A stretch of DNA of 10,364 bases, from the NCBI GenBank assembly GCA_014729055.1, contig WJKO01000858.1, positions 1 to 10,364 of the forward strand, written 5' to 3'. Position numbers and translations under genes: made by a program. This DNA is from Promethearchaeota archaeon. GTDB taxonomy: Archaea > Asgardarchaeota > Lokiarchaeia > Sigyniarchaeales > Promethearchaeaceae. The notes beneath the pieces were generated by a model that worked only from the letters and a program-made list of their open reading frames with translations, ran no database searches and was not told the origin of the DNA. This document shows, one piece after another, positions 1 to 6,762 of this stretch; position 1 is the stretch's first letter, and the number at the start of each line of letters is the position of its first letter.

Positions 1-13
1 ATTAAAAAAAAAA

Positions 14-18
14 GGTGA
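14..18 (+). promoter_or_regulatory. Shine-Dalgarno GGTGA deciding a TTG start
   Basis: GGTGA sits six bases before the TTG at 25. The TGA at 16-18 inside this motif is an in-frame stop, so no longer reading upstream is possible and TTG at 25 is the first usable start. Confidence 0.7.
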
Positions 19-24
19 ATACAT

Positions 25-936
25 TTGGGAATTGAATGGAATAAAATTGAAGAAAAACCAGATAAGTCTCATAAAGTCGAAGGACAATTTTTGCTTGATC
101 AAAGGGCTAAAATTGCAGAACTCGAAACAAATCTGCATCAAGCAAGGGGAGATCTTGAACAAACAAAAAACAGTCTCGATGAAGCAAATAATAAGATAGC
201 AGATCTTGAAAGTCAACTCGAGGAAACTAATAATCAGAGTGCAAGTTTGAATGAACAGCTCCAAACTATAAGTGGTGAATTAGAATCCTTAAAAGCAGAA
301 AAAGCAACCCTTGAGGAAGAGAAAGGAAAACTCGAGGCTGAAGTAAACGACTTGAAACCAAAAGTAGCCGATCTTGAAGCTAAATTGGAAGAAGCTCAAA
401 ATGCACAAGGTGGATTGGACGAGGCTAACTCCAAAATAGCGGAACTTGAAGAACTTAAGGGAAAGCTAGATGCAGATTTAGCCGCTGCAAACGCAAAAGT
501 ATCCGAGCTTGAGGGACAAATCAATGCGAAAGAAGAAGAATTAACTTCTATCAAAGAAAAAGCAGCCAACTTAGATTCGCTTCAAGCTGAACTTGAAGCC
601 GCAAAAAATGAAGTAGATAGATTAAAACCCTTAGAATCTACTGTCGTAGAAAAAGACAATACAATCGCTGAAAAAGACACACAATTAGCGGATTCTGCTG
701 CAAAGATTGCAGATTTAGAAGCAAAAATAGAGGAACTAGAAGCAAAAGTCAAAGATCTAGCGCCACCAGTACCCGATGCTGCTGAGTTTGGAATGGATGA
801 AAGAATTACATGTCCAATGTGCGGAAATGTTGATATCAAGCAAGTTGAAGATAAAAGCAAAGTATTATCGTATGTGGGTCATATCCCCGTCTATTCTAAG
901 AAAAATGTATGCAAAAAATGCGGTTATGAATGGTAA
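25..936 (+). CDS. Long coiled-coil protein with C-terminal zinc ribbon
   Basis: A 303-residue protein of unknown function, complete in the window. Residues about 24-245 are almost uninterrupted heptad-type sequence rich in Glu, Lys, Leu and Ala, which predicts a long coiled coil. Similar blocks recur, for example LDEANNKIADLE near 51-62 and LDEANSKIAELE near 131-142. A short Pro-rich hinge (APPVP, 246-250) leads to a C-terminal zinc ribbon with CPMC at 263-266 and CKKC at 296-299, ending in GYEW. There is no signal peptide or membrane segment, so it is probably cytoplasmic. Zinc ribbons of this kind often contact nucleic acid or protein, and the coiled coil would give dimerisation or a spacer. 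A structural or scaffold role is inference. The start is TTG, supported by the GGTGA just upstream. Low-complexity coiled coils match many unrelated proteins, so only the zinc ribbon is useful for assigning homology. Confidence 0.85.
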   Translation: MGIEWNKIEEKPDKSHKVEGQFLLDQRAKIAELETNLHQARGDLEQTKNSLDEANNKIADLESQLEETNNQSASLNEQLQTISGELESLKAEKATLEEEKGKLEAEVNDLKPKVADLEAKLEEAQNAQGGLDEANSKIAELEELKGKLDADLAAANAKVSELEGQINAKEEELTSIKEKAANLDSLQAELEAAKNEVDRLKPLESTVVEKDNTIAEKDTQLADSAAKIADLEAKIEELEAKVKDLAPPVPDAAEFGMDERITCPMCGNVDIKQVEDKSKVLSYVGHIPVYSKKNVCKKCGYEW

Positions 937-979
937 AAATAGTTTAATTCACTATTTATTTCATATTTTTTTATTTTAT
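937..979 (+). terminator. Hairpin plus oligo-T terminator
   Basis: Directly after the TAA stop, AAATAGT (937-943) pairs with ACTATTT (951-957) across a seven-base loop. A T-rich stretch follows, including seven T at 966-972. The stem is all but one pair A/T and therefore weak. In archaea the T-tract is the main termination signal, so this is a plausible end for the coiled-coil gene. A second run of eight T at about 1011-1018 may act as backup. Confidence 0.5.
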
Positions 980-1063
980 CCTCCCAACAACTGAGTTTCT
1001 GAAACCAAAGTTTTTTTTAGGAATAAAAACAAAATTTCTTTTTAGAAGTAAATTTATAATTGA

Positions 1064-1068
1064 GTGAG
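1064..1068 (+). promoter_or_regulatory. Shine-Dalgarno GTGAG deciding a TTG start
   Basis: GTGAG lies five bases before the TTG at 1074. The TGA at 1065-1067 inside it is in frame with the gene and closes the frame upstream, so TTG 1074 is the first possible start. No Met occurs in the reading frame until well inside the first membrane segments. Confidence 0.6.
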
Positions 1069-1073
1069 AGATT

Positions 1074-1925
1074 TTGGGCGAAAAAAAGCGATTAACTACT
1101 CAAGATATACTAAAAGATAAAATTCCAATTACAGGCTCCAACGTTGTTGCGGATTATAAATCTCTAATATTGATCCCTTTGTTTACTCTTGCATTTCTGC
1201 TTACATTATCTGCCAATCTATGGTATTTCGATCGCTTAATATCAGAAAGAAATTGGTATGATATTATGATCTTACCTCTAAATTTATACGGTGAAGTTTG
1301 GTTATTTACTCTCGTATCTGCTGGACTTTCCGCCTTGTCGGTCATCATCTTAAAAAAGATTCACCCTATAAATATCGGAATCTTCGATTTAAATACGAAA
1401 GAGGGAAAAGAAGAATTTAAATATTACAAACTTCGATATTGGTGTTCTTATTATGCATTATGGGTAGGTAGAGCAACACCTTTGCCGTGGGCTGATATGT
1501 TAATCTTTAAAATGCTAGGATTGAATATGGGTAGTAATGTTTGCTTGTATGATTCTTGGATGGATGTTGAATTAGTAGATATCGGAGATTTTGTGATGAC
1601 CTCATTGAATACGGCATTATTATCTCACGTTATTTATGACGATTATTTTATTCAATTACCAACCGTTTGTAGTAAAAATTCTATAACAGGCGGGCAATCA
1701 TTGGTTGCACCCGGGACTTTTTTGGGTGAGGGTGGTATCTTAGGTGCCGCATGTAGTACATATATGGGTCAAAAACTAAAGGGAAATTTAATTCATGTAG
1801 GGGATCCAGTAAGAAGAACTTTCCCTATAAGAATTGGGGAAAAAGTCCCCGTACAAAAGAAAGCTGAAGTAAAAAAGGATAAAAAACGGAAAAGGAGGAA
1901 GAAAAAAGATGTCAGCACCGACTAG
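1074..1925 (+). CDS. Membrane-anchored hexapeptide (left-handed beta-helix) acyltransferase-like protein
   Basis: A 283-residue protein. Two hydrophobic segments (about 30-50 and 74-94) anchor it in the membrane. From about residue 148 the sequence follows the left-handed beta-helix hexapeptide pattern (VDIGDF at 168-173, GGQSLVAPGTFLGEGGILGA near 206-225). LSHVIYDD at 183-190 places a His (H185) where such acyltransferases often have their catalytic base, and the pattern resembles the beta-helix part of Pls/PosA-type NRPS-terminal domains. The family transfers acetyl or acyl groups from CoA, usually as a trimer; the substrate here is unknown but probably a membrane-linked sugar or lipid. The last 20 or so residues are a strongly basic Lys/Arg tail, partly because the codons contain the next gene's ribosome-binding site. 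It overlaps the next gene, a paralogue, by 17 bases. Confidence 0.8.
   Translation: MGEKKRLTTQDILKDKIPITGSNVVADYKSLILIPLFTLAFLLTLSANLWYFDRLISERNWYDIMILPLNLYGEVWLFTLVSAGLSALSVIILKKIHPINIGIFDLNTKEGKEEFKYYKLRYWCSYYALWVGRATPLPWADMLIFKMLGLNMGSNVCLYDSWMDVELVDIGDFVMTSLNTALLSHVIYDDYFIQLPTVCSKNSITGGQSLVAPGTFLGEGGILGAACSTYMGQKLKGNLIHVGDPVRRTFPIRIGEKVPVQKKAEVKKDKKRKRRKKKDVSTD
1894..1898 (+). promoter_or_regulatory. Strong Shine-Dalgarno GGAGG inside the upstream coding region
   Basis: GGAGG lies ten bases before the ATG at 1909 and within the end of the preceding gene, where the same bases encode Arg-Arg of its basic tail. It favours ATG 1909 over the internal ATG at 1933 and suggests the two genes are translated from one message. 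Confidence 0.65.
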
Positions 1926-2706
1926 CTTGAAAATGAATCATCCATTATATATCGACTCTAAAATACGCCGTCGTTATCTTATTCCCCATATTTTGCATAT
2001 ATGGTTTTCGTTCATACCAGTAATATTCATTGAAGTGGGTTACGCAAAGCTATTTAATATATTACCTCCATGGTTACTCCTACTACTATTACCGCTTAAT
2101 GTAATCTTTATCTTTTATGTATTAGTAATAACAGCGTTAATCATTATGAAGATACGTCTTTTATTCCAGTATCTTAGGCACAAACCAAGAGAAGGAATAT
2201 TTCCAAGAGATCTAAATAATAAGGATTATAAATTCTACTCGATCAGAAATTATATACGTCTTTTTCCATCATATGTGATTTCAAGCGTGCCGTTTCCTTG
2301 GTTTCGAAGACATCTCTTTTTTAAAGCATTTGATATTAAGATCGGAAAAGATTGCACTAGTCAAGATATTTGGGTAACTCCCGAATTTGTGGATATTGGA
2401 GAAAACGTATACATTGGCTACGCGACAGCGGTATTAAGTAGTCTAATAGAGAGAGATAAACTCATTATCAAGAAAATAACGATTGAAGATAACGTAAAAA
2501 TTGGCGTAAAGTCAACAATATTCCCTGGAGTTAAAATTGGCAAGAGCGCAATTATCGGTGGCGGGACATATGTTTTACCCCTTAAGAATATAAAGGAAAA
2601 TTCCGTTTATTCGGGAGCTCCAGCAGAATATATAAAAAAAACCTCTGATATTAGTTTTTCTAAGGAAGATTTTGATAAAATCATTTCCGATGAAAAGAAA
2701 AAGTAG
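1909..2706 (+). CDS. Membrane-anchored hexapeptide acyltransferase family protein, paralogue of the upstream gene
   Basis: A 265-residue protein with the same architecture as its neighbour: N-terminal membrane segments (about 24-45 and 54-82), then a left-handed beta-helix domain (about 143-240). The two align without gaps from a PxPW motif (128-131 here, 136-139 upstream) through VDIG (161-164 here, 168-171 upstream). The hexapeptide repeats are more regular here (ITIEDNVKIG, FPGVKIGKSAIIGGG), and the domain closes with the typical SGAPAEYIKK. At the position of the upstream protein's His185 it has Ser178 (LSSLIERD), so it lacks the presumed catalytic His. It may be a non-catalytic partner in a mixed trimer, or use another residue; both are inference. 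It ends TAGTAG, 24 bases from the convergent gene's stop. Confidence 0.8.
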   Translation: MSAPTSLKMNHPLYIDSKIRRRYLIPHILHIWFSFIPVIFIEVGYAKLFNILPPWLLLLLLPLNVIFIFYVLVITALIIMKIRLLFQYLRHKPREGIFPRDLNNKDYKFYSIRNYIRLFPSYVISSVPFPWFRRHLFFKAFDIKIGKDCTSQDIWVTPEFVDIGENVYIGYATAVLSSLIERDKLIIKKITIEDNVKIGVKSTIFPGVKIGKSAIIGGGTYVLPLKNIKENSVYSGAPAEYIKKTSDISFSKEDFDKIISDEKKK

Positions 2707-2730
2707 TAGTCAGTGAACATATTTTGTATT

Positions 2731-3546
2731 CTAGTCATATTTTTCAATCTTTTCGGGGATACAATATAATATCATATAAAAGAATACGAAAAACGTAAAC
2801 AATAACATCCATTCCCAAAACTGGAAGCGTGTCATTAATTCTAACATTCCTGTTCCAGGATCCTCTTTCCAGCCCCAACCCTTTATAGCCCTAATAAGCT
2901 GAGAGATCCCCAGCCCCAAAGCAACAGAAAACATAATAAGATATGGCACAGTTACTTCTCGCCAGTAGTTCATTTCTTGCTTCCCTCCTAATCTGGGACT
3001 TTCATCTTTAGCGAATGCCAACCAATACATGAAAATTCCAACACCAAATGCTCCGAATGTGACTGTTGCCAGATTTGTATGTATTTTTGACATACTAAGA
3101 TCACCAATCCAATCTCCATTGTTTGTATCGGTAAGAAAAGCAATAATAAACATTCCGATGGCACCAATAAGCAAGAAAAAAGTTGAAAACCGAGAAACCC
3201 AAGGAGCTATTTTACTTAGGCGCCTATACATATACTGAATAACCGTTAGGAATAAAATGCCCGAAAGTAGAATTGCAATTGTAAATCCCCACCAACCATA
3301 TGGGTTCTCTATATAATCACCCAAACCGCTGATTGTGTCAATCCACCAATTGTATTTTCCGTCTTCATAAGGTGGTATCAATAAATAAGCGAGAAAAATG
3401 AAAGTAAAAACGAATATCGTCATCACTGGAACCCATTTCTTCAGTAGAAAGTCTTTTGAAATTCTGCCTGTTAAGATTTCTTTCAATGACGGCTGTTGCT
3501 GTTCTTGTTCATTGATTTTATTTCCTTCTTTTTTTTCTTCATTCAT
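2731..3546 (-). CDS. Six-helix membrane protein, DUF998/Frag1-like
   Basis: A 271-residue protein when begun at the ATG at 3546. The frame stays open to an ATG at 3600, but that one has no ribosome-binding site, whereas GAGG lies six bases before 3546. A charged Gln/Glu/Lys-rich cytoplasmic tail (1-35) precedes six predicted membrane helices (about 38-57, 86-107, 120-138, 158-178, 199-220, 243-263). Between helices 1 and 2 is DTISGLGDYIENPYGWW (70-86), and a His (156) stands just before helix 4. This recalls the IS-x-LG...NP and conserved His pattern of DUF998 and related Frag1/DRAM-type proteins, whose biochemical function is poorly known. The family match comes from motif memory and is tentative; membrane location is well supported. 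It is divergent from the gene at 3726 and probably transcribed alone. Confidence 0.75.
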   Translation of the reverse strand: MNEEKKEGNKINEQEQQQPSLKEILTGRISKDFLLKKWVPVMTIFVFTFIFLAYLLIPPYEDGKYNWWIDTISGLGDYIENPYGWWGFTIAILLSGILFLTVIQYMYRRLSKIAPWVSRFSTFFLLIGAIGMFIIAFLTDTNNGDWIGDLSMSKIHTNLATVTFGAFGVGIFMYWLAFAKDESPRLGGKQEMNYWREVTVPYLIMFSVALGLGISQLIRAIKGWGWKEDPGTGMLELMTRFQFWEWMLLFTFFVFFYMILYCIPEKIEKYD

Positions 3547-3552
3547 GATATT

Positions 3553-3556
3553 CCTC
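3553..3556 (-). promoter_or_regulatory. Shine-Dalgarno GAGG selecting the internal start
   Basis: Read on the minus strand, GAGG is followed by six bases and then ATG (3546-3544). No comparable motif precedes the ATG at 3600, so the shorter protein is preferred. The divergent intergenic stretch from here to 3725 is very AT-rich and should hold promoters for both flanking genes, but no single TATA box stands out. Confidence 0.6.
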
Positions 3557-3725
3557 ATTCCATAGTAGTGAAGAATTCTTTGAATCGATACGAAGTACAT
3601 AAATTAATTTGGTTTAGCACTTATTTATTTTGTTTAAGTTATGATTTATCAAATAGATTATTTTTCTATAGGCGTTTGAAATCCAATTAGAAAAAATCAA
3701 AAATCCTAAAATTGAGTAAACAAAC

Positions 3726-5483
3726 ATGGAACAAAAAAATAAGGATGATAGGAATAGGAAAAATTTTGCTAAAATAACCGATTGGATGGAAAAATGGATT
3801 GTATTCTCTGTTGGGCTCATAATTCCATTTCATATCGTTATTCAAATAATATTACCTCTTATAGGACTTTCTAAAGGGTTCTTTTATGATTGGACTGTTT
3901 TGATTTGGATTATAGAAGCTTGTTTTTATATTTTGATTTATTTAATCGGTATTCTGAACATTAAAAATCGCTTTGGAACAGCCGCATTAATATTTGGTTA
4001 CTTTTCAACGTCTGATGTTATATTTGACGCATTTACGTCGGGAGAGTTTTTTGCATTTCATCTCGCAGTTGTACTGATATACTTTCTGATGATAATTGGT
4101 GTTTTTGGATTGTTATTTGCCATGATCATGTTTTTAAACCAGAATCTCTGCGAATTAATACGCATAAAAACATATTTTGTGAGATTAAGAAAACAACTAA
4201 TAAAATTTCCTAGAATTACTAAAATAATGTTTATTATTTTTATTAGCTCAGGAATCGTTTACGCAGTCTCCCAAACATCAGTTATGGAGAGAAAAATCAA
4301 AATTCAACCAAAAAACTATGACATCAAGTTTAGAGTCTGGGGAGAAACTAATCCCGAATATTACCAGAGTCACGCTCACGGCTTTGATATTTTAGACCAG
4401 TTTAACAAGCACAATGTGACAATACAGAATTATTATGTCTCTGTTAGGGATGAAAGTGGTAATTATGAATCTTTTTCTCCGAGTATATACGAACCAGATA
4501 AACAAAAAATTGTGAATAATTTAACTTGGTTCTACAACAATTATCCTAACATTAGATTCCAATATTATGCTTATGGTCTGGGCTACGGATCTTGTGGAAA
4601 TTATGAAGGATCCATTTATAGTCCAGCAATGTTGAAACGATTTGTAGATATAATGCGGAGTGAGTCCCTTCCCAATGTTGTAGGAGTTTACACAGACTGG
4701 GAAGGACCGGGTGATGACGCTCTTGAAATTGCGAACTTCACAATGAATGGGTGGCATCAAGCATTGTGGACTGACGCTATGGCATATACTAAAATGTATT
4801 TTCCTGATTGGAAGTTCTCATGTTGTTTTCCAAAAGGTATGTTGGTCGAATATCTTGATGGGGATAACGATCTTGAATATTTCAAGCGATATAATATTTT
4901 TCATCCATATTGGGATGATTATGGTCCAATGATATATCGATCTTGTGATGTTGATGAGACTGATGAGGCTGATACTTCCTATAAGGTATTCTTTAGCGCA
5001 AATCTATTAATAAACGGTATGTTGAAAGGAGATCTATCGAGAGCAACAATGTGGTTGGGATGTACGGGTTGTGGTCCATATCGAAATAACACGATTGTTT
5101 ATGAACATGGCGAACCGATTAACTTCGGTGAAAGCAAGGGTTTTGATGCTTTTTCCCGAGATATTTTAATTTTAAAACATTTCGAGTTGCCTTCAATGTC
5201 TATATTCCTAACAAGCTCAATATTCGAATCGAATTCTCGACCAACGGGATTCTTTGACCAATACGGCTTTACTGATGCATTAGATCGCTTAAATGAAACT
5301 GTAAATGGACCACAATCGAGGGATCCATTTTATATTTGGACAAAGGCTACTGATTGGAAGCCCGAAACAGATATAGCGGAAGACTTCTTATGCAATTACA
5401 ATCGATATTTCTATATTCCCGTATTCTTTGGACATTTAGCTCTTGGATTTTTGCTGTCAAAATTACTGACAACTATTTTATAA
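3726..5483 (+). CDS. Polytopic membrane protein with extracytoplasmic TIM-barrel-like (glycosidase-like) domain
   Basis: A 585-residue protein I cannot assign to a named family. Residues 1-22 are charged and cytoplasmic. About five membrane helices follow (24-46, 56-77, 83-103, 108-137, 167-182), then a soluble domain of about 370 residues, and a final helix at 562-583. The soluble domain shows eight spaced strand-like segments (starting near 200, 231, 277, 317, 362, 390, 439 and 488), which suggests a (beta/alpha)8 barrel. Acidic residues end strand 4 (VYTDWEG, D324 and E326) and strand 6 (D397, D398), as in many glycoside hydrolases. Five Asn-x-Ser/Thr sequons (N230, N265, N337, N454, N523) and high Tyr/Asn/Trp content fit an outward-facing domain. 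CTGC at 446-449 could be a disulfide or metal site. A role in surface glycan processing is inference. No clear ribosome-binding site precedes the ATG. The 3' end overlaps the convergent dehydrogenase gene by 11 bases. Confidence 0.8.
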   Translation: MEQKNKDDRNRKNFAKITDWMEKWIVFSVGLIIPFHIVIQIILPLIGLSKGFFYDWTVLIWIIEACFYILIYLIGILNIKNRFGTAALIFGYFSTSDVIFDAFTSGEFFAFHLAVVLIYFLMIIGVFGLLFAMIMFLNQNLCELIRIKTYFVRLRKQLIKFPRITKIMFIIFISSGIVYAVSQTSVMERKIKIQPKNYDIKFRVWGETNPEYYQSHAHGFDILDQFNKHNVTIQNYYVSVRDESGNYESFSPSIYEPDKQKIVNNLTWFYNNYPNIRFQYYAYGLGYGSCGNYEGSIYSPAMLKRFVDIMRSESLPNVVGVYTDWEGPGDDALEIANFTMNGWHQALWTDAMAYTKMYFPDWKFSCCFPKGMLVEYLDGDNDLEYFKRYNIFHPYWDDYGPMIYRSCDVDETDEADTSYKVFFSANLLINGMLKGDLSRATMWLGCTGCGPYRNNTIVYEHGEPINFGESKGFDAFSRDILILKHFELPSMSIFLTSSIFESNSRPTGFFDQYGFTDALDRLNETVNGPQSRDPFYIWTKATDWKPETDIAEDFLCNYNRYFYIPVFFGHLALGFLLSKLLTTIL

Positions 5484-6720
5484 GAGATACATCGCCATTT
5501 TTAGCTGCTTCTAATATTGGTCGTAGTATTTCATCAACTTGTTCTAAGGGAACAGGATTGGGCATTGCTTTCAACTTCATTGCGTTCTGTCCGGCATCTT
5601 GTATTGCTTTATCAATATATTCGTCCTTCCAACCAGGCATATCTGCTAACCTTGTTGGAAATCCCATACTTTCATACCATACTAGCATTTTTTTCGCAAC
5701 ATTTCTGCCAATATCTTCATCTTTTGCGGCTCCGAGCATATCTGCTATTGGTTCGAGTTTCTCTTGAACTTTTGGGTTTTTTCCATAATACACGATATAA
5801 TATGGTAACATAATACCCGTTGAATTTCCGTGTGCAATCGTATCTGCCCAACTAAACGAGTTCATATGTGGTCCACCAGTTCCCTTGAATTGTTCTCCGC
5901 CTATGACTGTTCCACCCAATACAGACGCGACGGACATCATCCTTCGAGCATCTTCATTCTTAGGTTCTTCAACTGCAACCTTTAACCAACGGAAGACTAA
6001 TTCAATAGACATCAATGCACGTGCATTTATATCATCATTGCCCTCATCTTGGACTGTATTCAAATAACCTTCCATTGAATGCGTAAGGGTATCAAGCCCT
6101 ACAGTAACAGTCAAACTCTTCGGACAAGATATGGTTAATTTAGGATCTACTATTGCGTAGTGTGGATGCATACTCACATCTGAAATAAGTTTTTTTACAC
6201 CAAGGTTCGACATAGTTACATTGCTATATCGAGTAATTTCGCTTGAAGTTCCCGACGTTGTTGGAATACAAATGCAAGGGGATATTCGATCAAGTTTCTC
6301 GGAAGCTTTCCCTACACCAAAGAATTTGGTGAGGTCATCTGCATCTAATGTTGTAAGGATTAAAGCGGCCTTTGCTGCGTCCATTGCGCTACCACCACCT
6401 AAGGCAATTGTTACATCGAATTCACCTTTATTATAGAACTCTGCAATGGAATCTATTGTTTCCTTTGATGGATTTGGTTCAACCCCCTCAAATATCTTAT
6501 AATCTATATCCGACTCATCTAAGGAGGCAGTCAGCAGATCTAGAGAACCCGTTTTTTTCACCGATCCTTGTCCAATTACAATAAGCGCATTTCTACCATA
6601 TTTACTGGCATACAAACCGGTGTCTTTAATTTTGTCATTTCCAAAAATAATCTCAGTTCTTGGCCAGTTTATGAATATTTCCATGGCCTCTTTATATATT
6701 TCTTGATCACGATCATTCAT
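5473..6720 (-). CDS. Iron-containing alcohol dehydrogenase (group III Fe-ADH family)
   Basis: A 415-residue enzyme of the dehydroquinate synthase-like/Fe-ADH fold, expected to interconvert an alcohol and an aldehyde or ketone with NAD(P)H in the cytoplasm. The N-terminal half holds the nucleotide site (ALGGGSAMDAAKAA, 106-119) and PTTSGTSSEITR (153-164). The C-terminal half carries the metal ligands: D210 and H214 in VGLDTLTHSMEGY, H285 in GGPHMNS, and H298 in IAHGNSTG, matching Asp196/His200/His263/His277 of E. coli FucO. The last two ligands are 13 residues apart rather than FucO's 14. All four are present, so it should be active; the substrate cannot be told from sequence. Its length fits the family. 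There is no Shine-Dalgarno before the ATG, and a TATA-like box about 30 bases upstream suggests leaderless transcription, although the 42-base gap to the gene upstream also allows co-transcription. Confidence 0.93.
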   Translation of the reverse strand: MNDRDQEIYKEAMEIFINWPRTEIIFGNDKIKDTGLYASKYGRNALIVIGQGSVKKTGSLDLLTASLDESDIDYKIFEGVEPNPSKETIDSIAEFYNKGEFDVTIALGGGSAMDAAKAALILTTLDADDLTKFFGVGKASEKLDRISPCICIPTTSGTSSEITRYSNVTMSNLGVKKLISDVSMHPHYAIVDPKLTISCPKSLTVTVGLDTLTHSMEGYLNTVQDEGNDDINARALMSIELVFRWLKVAVEEPKNEDARRMMSVASVLGGTVIGGEQFKGTGGPHMNSFSWADTIAHGNSTGIMLPYYIVYYGKNPKVQEKLEPIADMLGAAKDEDIGRNVAKKMLVWYESMGFPTRLADMPGWKDEYIDKAIQDAGQNAMKLKAMPNPVPLEQVDEILRPILEAAKNGDVSLIK

Positions 6721-6745
6721 AAAATGAAATAATGTTTAGATTAAC

Positions 6746-6756
6746 TTAATTTTTAC
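6746..6756 (-). promoter_or_regulatory. Candidate TATA box for leaderless dehydrogenase mRNA
   Basis: On the minus strand GTAAAAATTAA occupies -36 to -26 relative to the ATG at 6720. With no ribosome-binding site in between, this spacing is what a leaderless archaeal transcript would show. The DNA is AT-rich throughout, so chance is a real alternative. Confidence 0.35.
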
Positions 6757-6762
6757 TCTAGT

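Noticed and set aside
582..860. Minus-strand Ser-rich open frame within the coiled-coil gene
   Set aside because: It is a shadow of the Glu/Lys/Ala codon pattern on the other strand, with no start signal of its own.
1053..1059. TTTATAA as TATA box for the gene at 1074
   Set aside because: It is only 15 to 21 bases before the start codon, so transcription would begin inside the gene, and this conflicts with the ribosome-binding site at 1064-1068.
3547..3600. Longer N-terminus for the DUF998-like protein starting at the ATG at 3600
   Set aside because: No ribosome-binding site precedes 3600, while GAGG with six-base spacing precedes 3546; the extra 18 residues look like translated leader.
3614..3820. 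Minus-strand hydrophobic open frame across the start of the barrel protein gene
   Set aside because: Its apparent hydrophobicity comes from A/T-rich antisense sequence; it overlaps the start of a much longer gene and part of the divergent promoter region.
5354..5813. Two plus-strand open frames opposite the alcohol dehydrogenase 3' end
   Set aside because: They lie antisense to a gene with complete Fe-ADH motifs, lack ribosome-binding sites and show no recognisable protein character.
5473..6720. Alcohol dehydrogenase gene as sn-glycerol-1-phosphate dehydrogenase (egsA) of archaeal lipid synthesis
   Set aside because: It shares the superfamily, and a lipid gene is nearby, but the length (415) and the GLDTLTHSMEGY and TTSGTSSE motifs are those of Fe-dependent alcohol dehydrogenases rather than the shorter egsA enzymes.
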